Below the pieces are notes generated by a model that did not search any database, was not told the origin of the DNA, and saw only the letters and a list, made by a program, of their open reading frames with translations. The position numbers were made by a program, and so were the translations under genes. This document shows, piece by piece, positions 1 to 8,239 of a stretch of DNA of 60,341 nt. Source of the stretch: Akkermansiaceae bacterium (lineage in GTDB: Bacteria > Verrucomicrobiota > Verrucomicrobiia > Verrucomicrobiales > Akkermansiaceae); contig JAPKDJ010000018.1 in assembly GCA_026421245.1 (NCBI GenBank), positions 1 through 60,341 on the forward strand. The letters run 5' to 3'. How positions within the stretch are numbered: position 1 is the first letter of the stretch; each line of letters starts with the position of its first letter.

Positions 1-1506
1 ATGAAATCGGCGCGCTCAGGAAGTTCGTGGAGCGGCTCGGAGACGAACCGCACTTTTCTGAACACCGGTGGCGGACGTTTTGCGGACGCCTCATACGTTT
101 CCGGGTTCGGATTCGATGACGACGGGCGGGCGTTGGCCGTAACCGACTGGGATGGTGATGGTGACCTCGATTTGTGGGCACATAATCGCACCGCACCGCG
201 CTTGCGCCTGCTGCTCAACAACTCGCCACAGGCGAATCGTTCGGTCGCGTTCCGACTGGAGGGCGGGAAAAATTCGAACCGTGATGCCATCGGGGCCCGG
301 CTTAAACTAACACTCTCCAATGGCAGCGAACTCCTGCAAACGCTGCGGGCAGGCAGTGGATTTCTGTCGCAATCTTCGAAGTGGATCCACTTTGGAATCG
401 ATCCGGGGGCATCGCCATCTTCGCTGCATCTGACCTGGCCGGATGGGATTGAAGAATCGTTCTTCGGAATCGTGGCAGGCGAGCGCTACCACATCGCGGA
501 AGGTGGAACCTTGCAGAAGGTCGCCCCCCGCGCGCTTGCTCTCGTGGAGCCAGCCCGGCAACGTCCGATCGCGCCGCAGCCTCCCGGGCAAATGGTTTTA
601 CCAGGAAGAATTCCGCTTCCGGAGTTCCGCTACACCCCTGAAGGAAACTCGGAATCCGTCGGGCTCATGCCGGGTGGAAAGCCGCTCCTCATCACCCTTT
701 TCTCAGGAAGCTGTCGGAGTTGCAGCGAAGAGTTGCGCGAGTTCGCACGCGAGGAGGAGCGCATCCGGGCTGCCAATCTCGAGGTGCTCGCACTCTCGGT
801 CGACGAGTTGGCGGCAGGCTCCGATCGTTTCGCCGCAGGCAAGCTGATCGCCGCGAGCAAATTTCCTTTTCCAAGCGGAACGATCACGCCACGGAGCGCG
901 GATCACCTGCGCTTCCTACTCAAGTCGCTCTACGATTTTCCGGCCTCATTCTCAGTCCCCATCAGCCTCCTGTTGGATGAGGAGCGGCGCTTGTTCGCCG
1001 TGTATCGTGGCCGCGTCTCGACCGATCTCCTCCTCCACGATGCCGCCTTCTCGAAAGCAAGTGCCAACCAGCTTCGCGATCTTTCGGTGCCCTTCCCCGG
1101 AAGTTGGTTCACGACCCCGATTGCTCCATCCGAGCTTGCGGAATTGGTTGCGAACCCGTTTCACGGCACCTTTCCCGATCAGGGCTTGCGCTACCTCGAA
1201 CACGCGCTGGCGACCGCGGACACGGGACGTAGAGCACGGCTGCAGCGCAGATTGAGTGGCGGCTACTACCGGCTCGCGTGGCAGGAGGATTCCAAAGGCA
1301 GCAAGAGCAAAGCGGCCGACTACTACAAAAAAACGCTCGCGATCAATCCTGGCAATTCCAAAGCGCGCACCGATTTCGGTGCACTGCTCGGAAATCAAGG
1401 GAAATTCGACGAGGCAGAGGTGCAATTCCGCATGGCCCTGGAACTCGATCCCGGCAACCAGGTTGCAAAGAAAAACCTGGAGATGGTGATTCGGAAACAG
1501 CGCTAG
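1..1506 (+). CDS. ASPIC/UnbV - redoxin - TPR protein, probably 5'-partial
   Basis: The frame is open from the first base, so the true start may lie upstream; the ATG at base 1 could be internal. Residues 49-59 hold an FG-GAP/VCBS-like calcium loop (DWDGDGDLDLW). About residues 80-165 resemble the ASPIC/UnbV domain of the CRTAC1 family. A thioredoxin-like domain follows, with a C-R-S-C pair near residues 237-240, then two TPR units near the C terminus (about 425-495). This order is seen in large secreted proteins of Planctomycetes and Verrucomicrobia; their function is not established. The gene converges with the next gene on the minus strand, 49 bases away. Domain calls are by eye; the redoxin part is clear, the role is unknown. 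Confidence 0.75.
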   Translation: MKSARSGSSWSGSETNRTFLNTGGGRFADASYVSGFGFDDDGRALAVTDWDGDGDLDLWAHNRTAPRLRLLLNNSPQANRSVAFRLEGGKNSNRDAIGARLKLTLSNGSELLQTLRAGSGFLSQSSKWIHFGIDPGASPSSLHLTWPDGIEESFFGIVAGERYHIAEGGTLQKVAPRALALVEPARQRPIAPQPPGQMVLPGRIPLPEFRYTPEGNSESVGLMPGGKPLLITLFSGSCRSCSEELREFAREEERIRAANLEVLALSVDELAAGSDRFAAGKLIAASKFPFPSGTITPRSADHLRFLLKSLYDFPASFSVPISLLLDEERRLFAVYRGRVSTDLLLHDAAFSKASANQLRDLSVPFPGSWFTTPIAPSELAELVANPFHGTFPDQGLRYLEHALATADTGRRARLQRRLSGGYYRLAWQEDSKGSKSKAADYYKKTLAINPGNSKARTDFGALLGNQGKFDEAEVQFRMALELDPGNQVAKKNLEMVIRKQR

Positions 1507-1555
1507 CCGGGTGATCTCGCAACTTCCCGCCGCAGAACCACCCCGGTCGGGCAGA

Positions 1556-3628
1556 TCAAAACGGCAGCAATTGCACGCGATAGAAGACGCGCGGCCCGGA
1601 GATTACAGTAAGAAAGTCGACGTAGGTGCTCTCGTCCCCTTCGGCTTCAAAACCGTCGTCGAGTTCGATCCATCCTCCGGGTTCTCCATTTGGCTTCAGG
1701 GAGGTGGAGGCCTCAATCAAGTAGATGCGCCCGGGAATCGAATTGAAAATGAATTCTACTCTTGGGGTTATCACGTCTTCATCGAGGTATTTGATGCTAG
1801 TGATCTGAAGATCCCTTTGTGAGCCTTCTGCCACGTTAATCTCAAAAGCGTAGGTTCTACCGAGTCCGGCATGGCTGAAATTGTCGATCGTTTCGCCAAC
1901 CTCGGTGGGCGTGATAAAACTGTTGGTATGATCAGTTGAACTGAATCCTGTGCCGGAGTTGTCGATGTCCGTCCCGATGATCTCGGAACCCAGGTTGGTC
2001 GTGAAGAACCCGGCGTAAATATCTGTCGGAGCTTCAAGGGTGAAGTTTCCCGTCTCTGGCACGGTCTGAATGCCATCGACATCCGGATCGAATGCTGATC
2101 CGAGCCACAGGATCGAATAGGATGGCGGCGTTCCAGTGAGGAGCATTGGTGTAACGTCGCCGGTGCCGGAATTACTCATAACGACGTTGAGTTGCCAGTC
2201 GGTCACGTTGTAGGTGCCCGCAGCGAGTGTCGTGAAGGTGTGATCAATGTTGAGGCGCTCTTGATCGGCATGGTCGTTTTGTGTCGCTTCCGTGATATCA
2301 GCACCTGGACCGATAATGCTACCGCCAATCACCGGAATCCGGGTGGCGAAATTCCAGGTTGTGTTATCGCTAATTCCCACAAAGCTGTTGCCTGCCAAGT
2401 CATCGATCGCGGTAGGAGCAATCTGGACAGCGTAGTTTTTGCCAAGTTCGAGGTCGTCCGTCGGGTTGATTGTCATGACGGCACCGGAGATCGAAACTTG
2501 GGCATCGCCCACCGGGATCGCAACCTCTGTTCCGTCGGTGAGATTCTTTAAAACGATGTCGCCACTGCCGATCGCGATTCGTTCGTCAAAAGTCGCTTCA
2601 AGATCACTTACGAGGAGGACATTTATTCCACTATTAGCGGGATTGAGGGTTTCTATTTCCGGGGCGTCGAAGTCGGGTGCAGCGGTATTGAAGGCCCACG
2701 TTACGTCATCTTCGATTCCGGCAAAGTTATCTCCTGTTGCGTCATCGATCGCGGTCGCATCGATCTGGATGGCGTATGCCTTGCCTCCTTCGAGAGGTTC
2801 AGTCGGGTTGATGGTTAGGAAAACGCCCTTGATCGTGACTTGGGCGTCGCTAACGGGAATCGCGATTTGAGTCGAATCGGTCAGGTTCTTGATGGTGATG
2901 TTGCCGTTACCGGCCACGATCATTTCGTCGAATGTCGCTACCAGGTCACTGCTAATCGCCACTGCGGTTGAGTTGAGGCTAGGTCTTAGAGCGGTGACGA
3001 CCGGGGGCGTTGGGTTAGAGAGTTCGACCGGTTCCACTTCGATCGAGAAGGCATACGTGCGAGGAAGGTTTGCATGCCCGAACGAGGTGAGTGAGGCGCC
3101 AAGGCTGCCTGCCTCGTTAAAATTTAATCCGTTCGCGTGGTCGGTAGTACCAAAGCTTGTATCGGTCAGGATGCTGTTCTGGACCGCATCGGCATTCGTG
3201 TTTTGAATCCCCGCTGCGATGGTAGCGCCTCCTTCGGGAACAACGAAAGTGTCGTCTGTTCCACCGAAGGGAACTAGGTTCTGGATTCCTGGTTCAGTGT
3301 CGATAGTGGCCCCGAAGGCGAGGACGGTGTGGTTTGCTGGCCCGTTGATGAGGGTTAGGAAAGGGAATACTGGCTGGAGAGCGCCATTTGAAGCATCTTC
3401 TCCGGCTTGATAGTCCCAGGTCGTCGCCCGGTAGGTTCCTGCAGCGAGGAATACTGTATCGGTGATGTTGATGTTCTGCCGCATCTGGTTGTTCGTGCCA
3501 TTGGATTGGGTGTCTTGAACGCCGAATAGGTCCGGCCCAAAGCCGATGGTAACGGCGCTTGCACCTGTGATCAGAGCCAAACTGATGGAGGCGGCTAGTA
3601 GATTTCTGGCGCGGGTGTGTATGTTCAT
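1556..3628 (-). CDS. Secreted multidomain protein with two Ig-like (Big_5/SbsA) domains
   Basis: 690 residues with an N-terminal signal peptide ending near residue 25 (ALITGASA). Residues about 26-202 form a module that closely matches the whole mature part of the PEP-CTERM protein encoded just upstream (3737-4405). Two tandem Ig-like domains of the SbsA/Big_5 type follow (about 205-315 and 318-430), each with a TFDE and an AIPV.DAQV motif. A second, more divergent copy of the first module occupies about 432-600. The last 85 residues resemble the LEAST-containing C-terminal domain common in secreted verrucomicrobial proteins. I see no PEP-CTERM tail here. Probably an extracellular or surface protein; no enzymatic motif is visible. 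ATG start chosen because the signal peptide begins directly after it. Confidence 0.8.
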   Translation of the reverse strand: MNIHTRARNLLAASISLALITGASAVTIGFGPDLFGVQDTQSNGTNNQMRQNINITDTVFLAAGTYRATTWDYQAGEDASNGALQPVFPFLTLINGPANHTVLAFGATIDTEPGIQNLVPFGGTDDTFVVPEGGATIAAGIQNTNADAVQNSILTDTSFGTTDHANGLNFNEAGSLGASLTSFGHANLPRTYAFSIEVEPVELSNPTPPVVTALRPSLNSTAVAISSDLVATFDEMIVAGNGNITIKNLTDSTQIAIPVSDAQVTIKGVFLTINPTEPLEGGKAYAIQIDATAIDDATGDNFAGIEDDVTWAFNTAAPDFDAPEIETLNPANSGINVLLVSDLEATFDERIAIGSGDIVLKNLTDGTEVAIPVGDAQVSISGAVMTINPTDDLELGKNYAVQIAPTAIDDLAGNSFVGISDNTTWNFATRIPVIGGSIIGPGADITEATQNDHADQERLNIDHTFTTLAAGTYNVTDWQLNVVMSNSGTGDVTPMLLTGTPPSYSILWLGSAFDPDVDGIQTVPETGNFTLEAPTDIYAGFFTTNLGSEIIGTDIDNSGTGFSSTDHTNSFITPTEVGETIDNFSHAGLGRTYAFEINVAEGSQRDLQITSIKYLDEDVITPRVEFIFNSIPGRIYLIEASTSLKPNGEPGGWIELDDGFEAEGDESTYVDFLTVISGPRVFYRVQLLPF

Positions 3629-3671
3629 ATAATTGAGTCTATTTGAATCTCCTTATGTCGTTTTAGTGGGC

Positions 3672-3709
3672 GAAAAAAAACGCAGGATTGGGGTAAACCG
3701 AACCTGCGC
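3672..3709 (-). terminator. Rho-independent terminator after the PEP-CTERM gene
   Basis: On the minus strand a GC stem (cgcagg / cctgcg) is followed by eight T residues. It lies 28 bases after the stop codon of the PEP-CTERM gene and upstream of the 690-residue protein, so the two related genes are probably separate transcripts. Confidence 0.65.
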
Positions 3710-3736
3710 TTTGCTGTGAAAATTTAAGATTGGAAT

Positions 3737-4405
3737 CTAGCGGCGGCGGCGCATTCCGCAGAATCCAGCGACCGTGATCAATGAGAGAAGGGAAGTTGAT
3801 GGCTCGGGCACAGCCACGACTTCGATCGAGAACCCGTAGGTTCGGGTAAGATTGCCGTGGCCAAAGCTGTCCAGTGTCGCTCCGACGCTGCCAGCTTCAT
3901 CGAAATTCAGGGAATTCGCATGATCTGTAATTCCAAAGGAGGTATCGGTCATGATACTATTCTGGTGGCCGTTGCCACTCGGAGTTTGCATCCCAGCGGC
4001 TATGGTTGCGCCGCCTGCTTCGATAGTGAAGGTATTGTTGGCTCCACCGAAGGCAACATCAGAGTTGACACCAGGTTCGGTGTCGATCGTAAGGCCAAAT
4101 GCCACGACAGTGTGATTTCCGACCCCATTGAAGATTGTGAGGAATGGGAAAACGGGCTGGGTCGCTCCATTTGTCGCATCAGGAGCGGCAAGATAGGACC
4201 AAGACACTGCTTGATAGGTTCCCGCGCCGAGGACCACGGTGTCAGTGGTATTGATATTTTGGCGCATCTGGTTGTTACTGCCATTTGACGACGTATCCTG
4301 AACTGGATTTTGCAAATCAGTGCCAAATCCAATTGTAGCGGCGTTGGTGTTGGTCAAGAGCCCGAGAGCGGTGAGGGCAAAAAAAGCAGAATTCTTAATA
4401 GTCAT
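3737..4405 (-). CDS. PEP-CTERM sorting domain protein
   Basis: 222 residues. It has a signal peptide (cleavage near residue 22 after TNTNA) and a C-terminal sorting signal with VPEPST, a hydrophobic stretch and a final R-R-R-R run. Proteins of this kind are exported and processed by an exosortase, which is not in this window. The mature region is a paralogue of the N-terminal module of the adjacent 690-residue protein: both share NNQMRQNIN, FPFLT and TDTSFG.TDHAN motifs. The two genes lie in tandem and probably arose by duplication. The module itself matches no family I can name; its fold is likely beta-rich. Function unknown, perhaps an extracellular matrix or polysaccharide-associated component. 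Confidence 0.88.
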   Translation of the reverse strand: MTIKNSAFFALTALGLLTNTNAATIGFGTDLQNPVQDTSSNGSNNQMRQNINTTDTVVLGAGTYQAVSWSYLAAPDATNGATQPVFPFLTIFNGVGNHTVVAFGLTIDTEPGVNSDVAFGGANNTFTIEAGGATIAAGMQTPSGNGHQNSIMTDTSFGITDHANSLNFDEAGSVGATLDSFGHGNLTRTYGFSIEVVAVPEPSTSLLSLITVAGFCGMRRRR

Positions 4406-4603
4406 TATTAAATTATAAGTTAGGCGTTACTTCGATTAGAAAAATCGATTTGTAAGAAAAACACTTTAAATAATATTTGACAATATGAATTTAGAGTATT
4501 CCCCCTAATTTCGGGCTCAGAGCCCCGCCAAATGGAGAAATTGGCTCTTTAAAAAAAGATTCCTTTCAGAAAGATTAAAGTCCTTTAAGCGTTGAGTTCG
4601 AAG

Positions 4604-5038
4604 ATGAAAGTGGGTTCGATCGTTTTAATCGCCAACTTTTCTGCGGTTTCTTTGGCAGTTGCGGTCGACACGGCAACTCCGAACGCCGAACAACTTGAAT
4701 TCTTCGAGAATAAAGTGCGGCCGCTTCTCGCCGACAAGTGTTATCGGTGTCACTCGACCAAGGCAGAGGAAAAAGGAAAATTGAAAGCAGGGCTTTTTCT
4801 CGATTCACGGGCTGGGCTCCTGAAGGGAGGAGATTCAGGATCTGCTCTCACACCGGGAGACCCCTCGAAAAGTTTTCTCGTCGAAGCGGTTAATTACCGC
4901 AACGAAGACATGGAGATGTCGTCGAAACCGGAATCGCTGGCACAGGTGACCGGGTCACGCGATTCTGCACAATCGAGGTCGAAGAGGAGGCGGTGCGCAG
5001 GGAAGATCGCCACGCCCGTGTTGGTGAGGTTTCCTTGA
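4604..5038 (+). pseudogene. Truncated planctomycete cytochrome C (PSCyt1) domain
   Basis: A signal peptide-like start (MKVGSIVLIANFSAVSLAVAV) is followed by a recognisable PSCyt1 domain: FFENKVRPLLADKCYRCHS carries the C-x-x-C-H haem motif, followed by DSRAGLLKGGDSG and DPSKSFLVEAVNY. In intact proteins this domain leads into DUF1549 and DUF1553 over 700-1000 residues and continues DMEMPPK. Here the sequence reads DMEMSSK and then loses all similarity, ending at residue 144. The downstream 75 bases run into pgk. I read it as the remnant of a gene cut off after its first domain. A short monohaem cytochrome that is still made cannot be excluded. An alternative TTG start lies at 4592. Confidence 0.65.
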
Positions 5039-5113
5039 GAGGCTCTGGCAGCCGTGTGGTCACCTCAATCTTGACAGCGAGGCCGCTCTCCGTCACGGAA
5101 GGGCCCTCTTATT

Positions 5114-6313
5114 ATGAGCAAACTTACCATTCGCGATGTCGATGTCGCCGGTCAGGAAATCCTGATGCGTGCTGACTTTAATGTGCCTAAAAACGATGCT
5201 TTTGAGATCACGGATGAGACCCGCATTCAGGCGGCCCTTCCTACGATCAAGGAATTACTCTCCAAGGGTGCGCGGCTCGTTCTTTGCTCGCACATGGGTC
5301 GCCCGACTGAGAAGCGGGAAAAAAAGTATTCCCTTGAGCCGGTCGCAGCCCGACTTTGCGAGCTCCTCGAGCAGGACGTTACCTTTGCGGATGATTGTAC
5401 CGGCGAGGATACCGCCGCACTTCGTGCTAAATTGAAGGATGGTGAAGTTCTCCTACTCGAAAACACGCGTTATTACGCTGAGGAGAAGAAGAATGATCCG
5501 GAGTTTGCCAAAGCTCTCGCCGGAAATGCGAAGATTTTTGTCAACGATGCCTTCGGCACCGCGCACCGAGCCCATGCTTCGACCGAAGGGGTAACTCACC
5601 ACGTTGAAAAGAGTGTCATGGGATTGCTCATCGAGCGTGAGCTTGAATACCTCGAAGGAAAACTTGCGAACGCCGAGCGTCCCTTCGTTGTCATTATGGG
5701 TGGAGCGAAGGTCAGCGATAAGATTGAGGTGATCAGCGCTCTCCTTGAAAAAGCGGACACGATTCTGATTGGCGGAGCCATGGCCTACACCTTCCGGAAG
5801 GCACAAGGTTATGAAATTGGCATGAGTTTGGTTGAAGATGACAAGCAGGAGCTTGCTCTTGAAATCCTCACGAAGGCCGAGGAGAAAGGTGTGAATTTTC
5901 TGCTTCCGGCAGACACTCGCATCACCAAGGACTTCAAAGAAGGCGCCGAGACCTGGAACACCGAGGTTTATGGACAGGGTGGAGCCATTCCCTCCGACAA
6001 GGAGGGGATCGATATCGGCGATGTCGCGATCGAGGAATTCAAGGAAGTGCTTTCGACCGCCAAGACCGTTCTTTGGAACGGCCCCATGGGCGTGTTTGAG
6101 AAAGACTGTTTTTCCAAGGGGACCAAGGCGATCGCCGAAGCCGTCGTTGCGAGTGGCGCCCTCAGCATCGTGGGTGGAGGGGACTCCGTAACCGCTGCCG
6201 TGAAGTTTGGCGTTGCTGACAAGATAAGCTTCATCTCCACGGGAGGTGGAGCCAGCCTTGAGCTGCTGGAAGGAAAGGCCCTCCCTGGAGTGGCGGCTCT
6301 TTCCGAAGCTTAA
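5114..6313 (+). CDS. pgk: Phosphoglycerate kinase
   Basis: 399 residues, the usual bacterial length. It catalyses the reversible transfer of phosphate from 1,3-bisphosphoglycerate to ADP in glycolysis, in the cytosol. Family motifs are all present: RADFNVP near the start, SHMGRP, LLENTRYY, NDAFGTAHRAHAS, VIMGGAKVSDKI, and the nucleotide-binding VGGGDSVTA near the C terminus. It stands without gap; triosephosphate isomerase lies 2.3 kb downstream on the same strand, so the usual gap-pgk-tpiA cluster is broken up here. No intrinsic terminator is obvious directly after it. Confidence 0.98.
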   Translation: MSKLTIRDVDVAGQEILMRADFNVPKNDAFEITDETRIQAALPTIKELLSKGARLVLCSHMGRPTEKREKKYSLEPVAARLCELLEQDVTFADDCTGEDTAALRAKLKDGEVLLLENTRYYAEEKKNDPEFAKALAGNAKIFVNDAFGTAHRAHASTEGVTHHVEKSVMGLLIERELEYLEGKLANAERPFVVIMGGAKVSDKIEVISALLEKADTILIGGAMAYTFRKAQGYEIGMSLVEDDKQELALEILTKAEEKGVNFLLPADTRITKDFKEGAETWNTEVYGQGGAIPSDKEGIDIGDVAIEEFKEVLSTAKTVLWNGPMGVFEKDCFSKGTKAIAEAVVASGALSIVGGGDSVTAAVKFGVADKISFISTGGGASLELLEGKALPGVAALSEA

Positions 6314-6574
6314 GAGCGTTCACTTTTTCGTAAGAAAACGGGGAAGGTCAAAGTGGCGGGTGATCTTTCATTCGAAGGAATCTAAAAATCCCAAAACTCT
6401 CCCTGAAGAACCGAATCACGTATTAGCGGCCCCCTTGGGGTCTGGATTTAATTTTGCAGCTCTTACTGTCGAGGCTGACGAATCAGCTCATGATTATTTG
6501 CTGAGAATCGGGGGGGATGCAGGTCAACCAGTGCTTTGCTTGATCTGGGAGGCGTTGTTTTTTGAATCTAATAC

Positions 6575-6603
6575 TTGACTCGGAAATGAACTTTCAGTAA
6601 CTT
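6575..6603 (+). promoter_or_regulatory. Probable sigma-70 promoter of the GbsR-type gene
   Basis: TTGACT at 6575-6580 and TAACTT at 6598-6603 are separated by 17 bases. A transcript starting seven bases after the -10 box would begin about four bases before the ATG at 6614, so the mRNA may be nearly leaderless. The -10 box lies inside the inverted repeat at 6591-6610, which suits repression by a bound regulator. Confidence 0.5.
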
Positions 6604-6610
6604 CTGAAAG
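6591..6610. promoter_or_regulatory. Inverted-repeat operator, copy 1
   Basis: A perfect inverted repeat, CTTTCAG and CTGAAAG with a six-base spacer, ends three bases before the start codon of the GbsR-type regulator and covers its likely -10 box. A near copy occurs at 7186-7205 before the next gene. The geometry (7-6-7) fits a dimeric winged-helix protein of the MarR/GbsR type. That the regulator binds its own promoter is an inference. Confidence 0.6.
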
Positions 6611-6613
6611 AAG

Positions 6614-7135
6614 ATGAATGAGGAACGTGCCAGATTCGAAAACGCCCGTGAGGAATTCGTGAGCCAGTGGGGGATCATGGGTGCCCAGTGGGGGATCAAT
6701 CGAACGATGGCGCAAATTCATGCGCTCCTCATGACCGCTTCCAATGTTATGAGCACTGACGAGGTGATGGCGGCTCTCGAGATCAGTCGCGGAAACGCGC
6801 ACACCAACCTGAAGGATCTCGTGGGTTGGGGCTTGATCCGGATCGTAACCAAAAAAGGGGAGCGAAAGGAATTCTTCGAAGCCGAGAAAGAGGTGTGGGA
6901 GATTTTCCGCCGCGTGGCTCGCGAGCGGAAACGTCGTGAGATTGACCCCGCGCTCGAGACCCTCCGCAACTGCAAGGCGGCGACCGAGAATATGGAATCA
7001 ACTGAGGGCAAAGCCTTCCACGACCAGATGGGACAGCTCGAGGACTTCGTGAGCTTCGCTTCCAAGATGGGCGACCGAGTTGCTTCCATGCAGCACGGGA
7101 AAGCGATCAAGCTGGCGATGAAAATCTTTGGCTAA
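6614..7135 (+). CDS. GbsR/MarR-family transcriptional regulator
   Basis: 173 residues. The N-terminal half carries the GbsR-type winged helix: WGINRTMAQIHALL, then STDEVMAALEISRGNAHTN as the recognition segment, then LVGWGLIRIV and KGERKEFFEAE as the wing. The C-terminal half is a charged helical region suited to dimerisation (VARERKRREIDPALETL). In characterised relatives such as GbsR of Bacillus the protein represses osmoprotectant genes, but most family members have unknown signals. Here the next two genes encode a DCC-family oxidoreductase and a small membrane protein. Inverted repeats upstream of this gene and of the DCC gene suggest autoregulation and control of that pair. Confidence 0.9.
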   Translation: MNEERARFENAREEFVSQWGIMGAQWGINRTMAQIHALLMTASNVMSTDEVMAALEISRGNAHTNLKDLVGWGLIRIVTKKGERKEFFEAEKEVWEIFRRVARERKRREIDPALETLRNCKAATENMESTEGKAFHDQMGQLEDFVSFASKMGDRVASMQHGKAIKLAMKIFG

Positions 7136-7185
7136 GCGCTGATTCTCCAGGATCCAAAAACACCTTTCAAAACACACGAAACAAA

Positions 7186-7205
7186 CTTTCACTAATTCCT
7201 GAAAA
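7186..7205. promoter_or_regulatory. Inverted-repeat operator, copy 2
   Basis: The sequence shares 15 of 20 positions with copy 1 at 6591-6610, including CTTTCA, TAA and CTGAAA in the same register. It is an imperfect inverted repeat and ends 19 bases before the start codon of the DCC-family gene. Its position in the gap between regulator and target makes it a good candidate for a second binding site of the GbsR-type protein. Confidence 0.55.
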
Positions 7206-7224
7206 CACAAAACAAACAGAAACG

Positions 7225-7710
7225 ATGAAATTCCCTATTCACCAAAAAAAGATCGAGGTCTTCTACGACGGACGTTGTGGCATGTGCTGCAGCTTTCACG
7301 AGTGGATTAACCGCCAAAAGCGAGCCTTTGAGATCGACTTCATCCCTTATCAAGCAGCCGAGGCCGAAGATGTCTTCCCTGGCATCAACACCCTCGACCC
7401 AGCGCGCGAAATGATTGTTCGAACGGATGACGGGGGAATCTTCCGCGGAGCAGAAGCGTGGGTCTGGTGCCTCTACAGCTGCGCCAACTATCGCGGCCTC
7501 GCGCATCGACTGGCGAAGCCGATGCTGCTGGGAGTAGCCATTCGCATGTGCCGGCTCCTCGCCGCGAATCGCCACGGCCTCAGCAAGGTCTTCTTCCGCC
7601 GGAAGGATCGAGAAGTGAGAGAAACCCTTCACAACATGGCGCCGCCGGATTGCGACGGTGACTACTGCGCTGCCGACAAAGACGAATGGCGCGCCGAGCT
7701 AATGCACTAA
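7225..7710 (+). CDS. DCC-family thiol-disulfide oxidoreductase (DUF393)
   Basis: 161 residues. The family signature Y-D-G-x-C-x-x-C is present at YDGRCGMC, near residues 13-20, at the end of the first beta strand of a thioredoxin-like fold. The rest fits DUF393: a hydrophobic helix bearing PYQAAEAE, then FRGAEAWVWCLY, and a region of small hydrophobic residues (LAKPMLLGVAIRMCRLLAANR). The C-terminal part has further cysteines (PPDCDGDYC). The family is thought to act in thiol-disulfide exchange, but substrates are mostly unknown. It lies 89 bases after the GbsR-type regulator and 20 bases before a small membrane protein, probably one transcript unit. Confidence 0.85.
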   Translation: MKFPIHQKKIEVFYDGRCGMCCSFHEWINRQKRAFEIDFIPYQAAEAEDVFPGINTLDPAREMIVRTDDGGIFRGAEAWVWCLYSCANYRGLAHRLAKPMLLGVAIRMCRLLAANRHGLSKVFFRRKDREVRETLHNMAPPDCDGDYCAADKDEWRAELMH

Positions 7711-7730
7711 TCTCCAACCAAAATAATACC

Positions 7731-8102
7731 ATGAACGAAACTGCAACTACCTACGCCCTCTATCTTCTCATTGCCATTCCCGTCACGATCTGGGTGGCGC
7801 GGACTCTGCACAGAAACGGGAGGGTCTTCCTTGTCGAATGCTTTGACGGTGACACCGACATGGCCGATAGCGTGAACCACCTTTTGGTGGTGGGTTTTTA
7901 CCTCATCAATATTGGTTTCGTAACCCTCTATCTGAAGCTCGACACGATTGTTCTGGGAACCACCGGGATTTTTGAAGCCCTGAGCGGGAAGCTGGGCGTG
8001 GTGCTTCTGGTTCTGGGAGCGATGCACTTTTTTAACCTCTTCCTCTTTAGTCGGGTGCGCAGCAAAGGAACGAGAACGATTCCACCACCCCTGAATATGT
8101 AG
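7731..8102 (+). CDS. Small integral membrane protein
   Basis: 123 residues from the ATG at 7731; an in-frame upstream extension overlaps the DCC gene and is not needed. Three hydrophobic segments are visible: residues about 8-24 (LYLLIAIPVTIWVA), 48-70 (LLVVGFYLINIGFV) and 88-107 (LGVVLLVLGAMHFFNL). A conserved-looking loop, ECFDGDTDMADSVNH, lies between the first two. I do not recognise a characterised family. It lies 20 bases after the DCC-family gene, so it may be a membrane partner of that oxidoreductase; this is inference from position only. Confidence 0.75.
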   Translation: MNETATTYALYLLIAIPVTIWVARTLHRNGRVFLVECFDGDTDMADSVNHLLVVGFYLINIGFVTLYLKLDTIVLGTTGIFEALSGKLGVVLLVLGAMHFFNLFLFSRVRSKGTRTIPPPLNM

Positions 8103-8112
8103 AAATAGAAAA

Positions 8113-8196
8113 ATGATGACTTGGATCAAAAGACTGCTCCGAAAAAGAGAACACAAAATGCGCCCGCGTCGTTTGACACGAATGTTTGAAATGTAG
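8113..8196 (+). CDS. Possible very small basic protein
   Basis: A 27-codon frame starts 10 bases after the membrane protein gene. It begins MMTWIKRLLRKREHK and is rich in Arg and Lys, with an amphipathic N-terminal stretch. There is no clear ribosome binding site. It may be real and part of the same transcript, or chance. Nothing supports a function. Confidence 0.2.
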   Translation: MMTWIKRLLRKREHKMRPRRLTRMFEM

Positions 8197-8239
8197 AGAC
8201 GGTTATGAAAAGAGAGGCGATTTTTTCGCCAAGTGAAGG

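Noticed and set aside
4470..4510. TTGACA near 4478 as a promoter of the PSCyt1 remnant
   Set aside because: No acceptable -10 box at 16-18 bases.
6246..6578. 110-codon frame overlapping the end of pgk
   Set aside because: Half of it is a shadow of pgk and the rest has no protein character.
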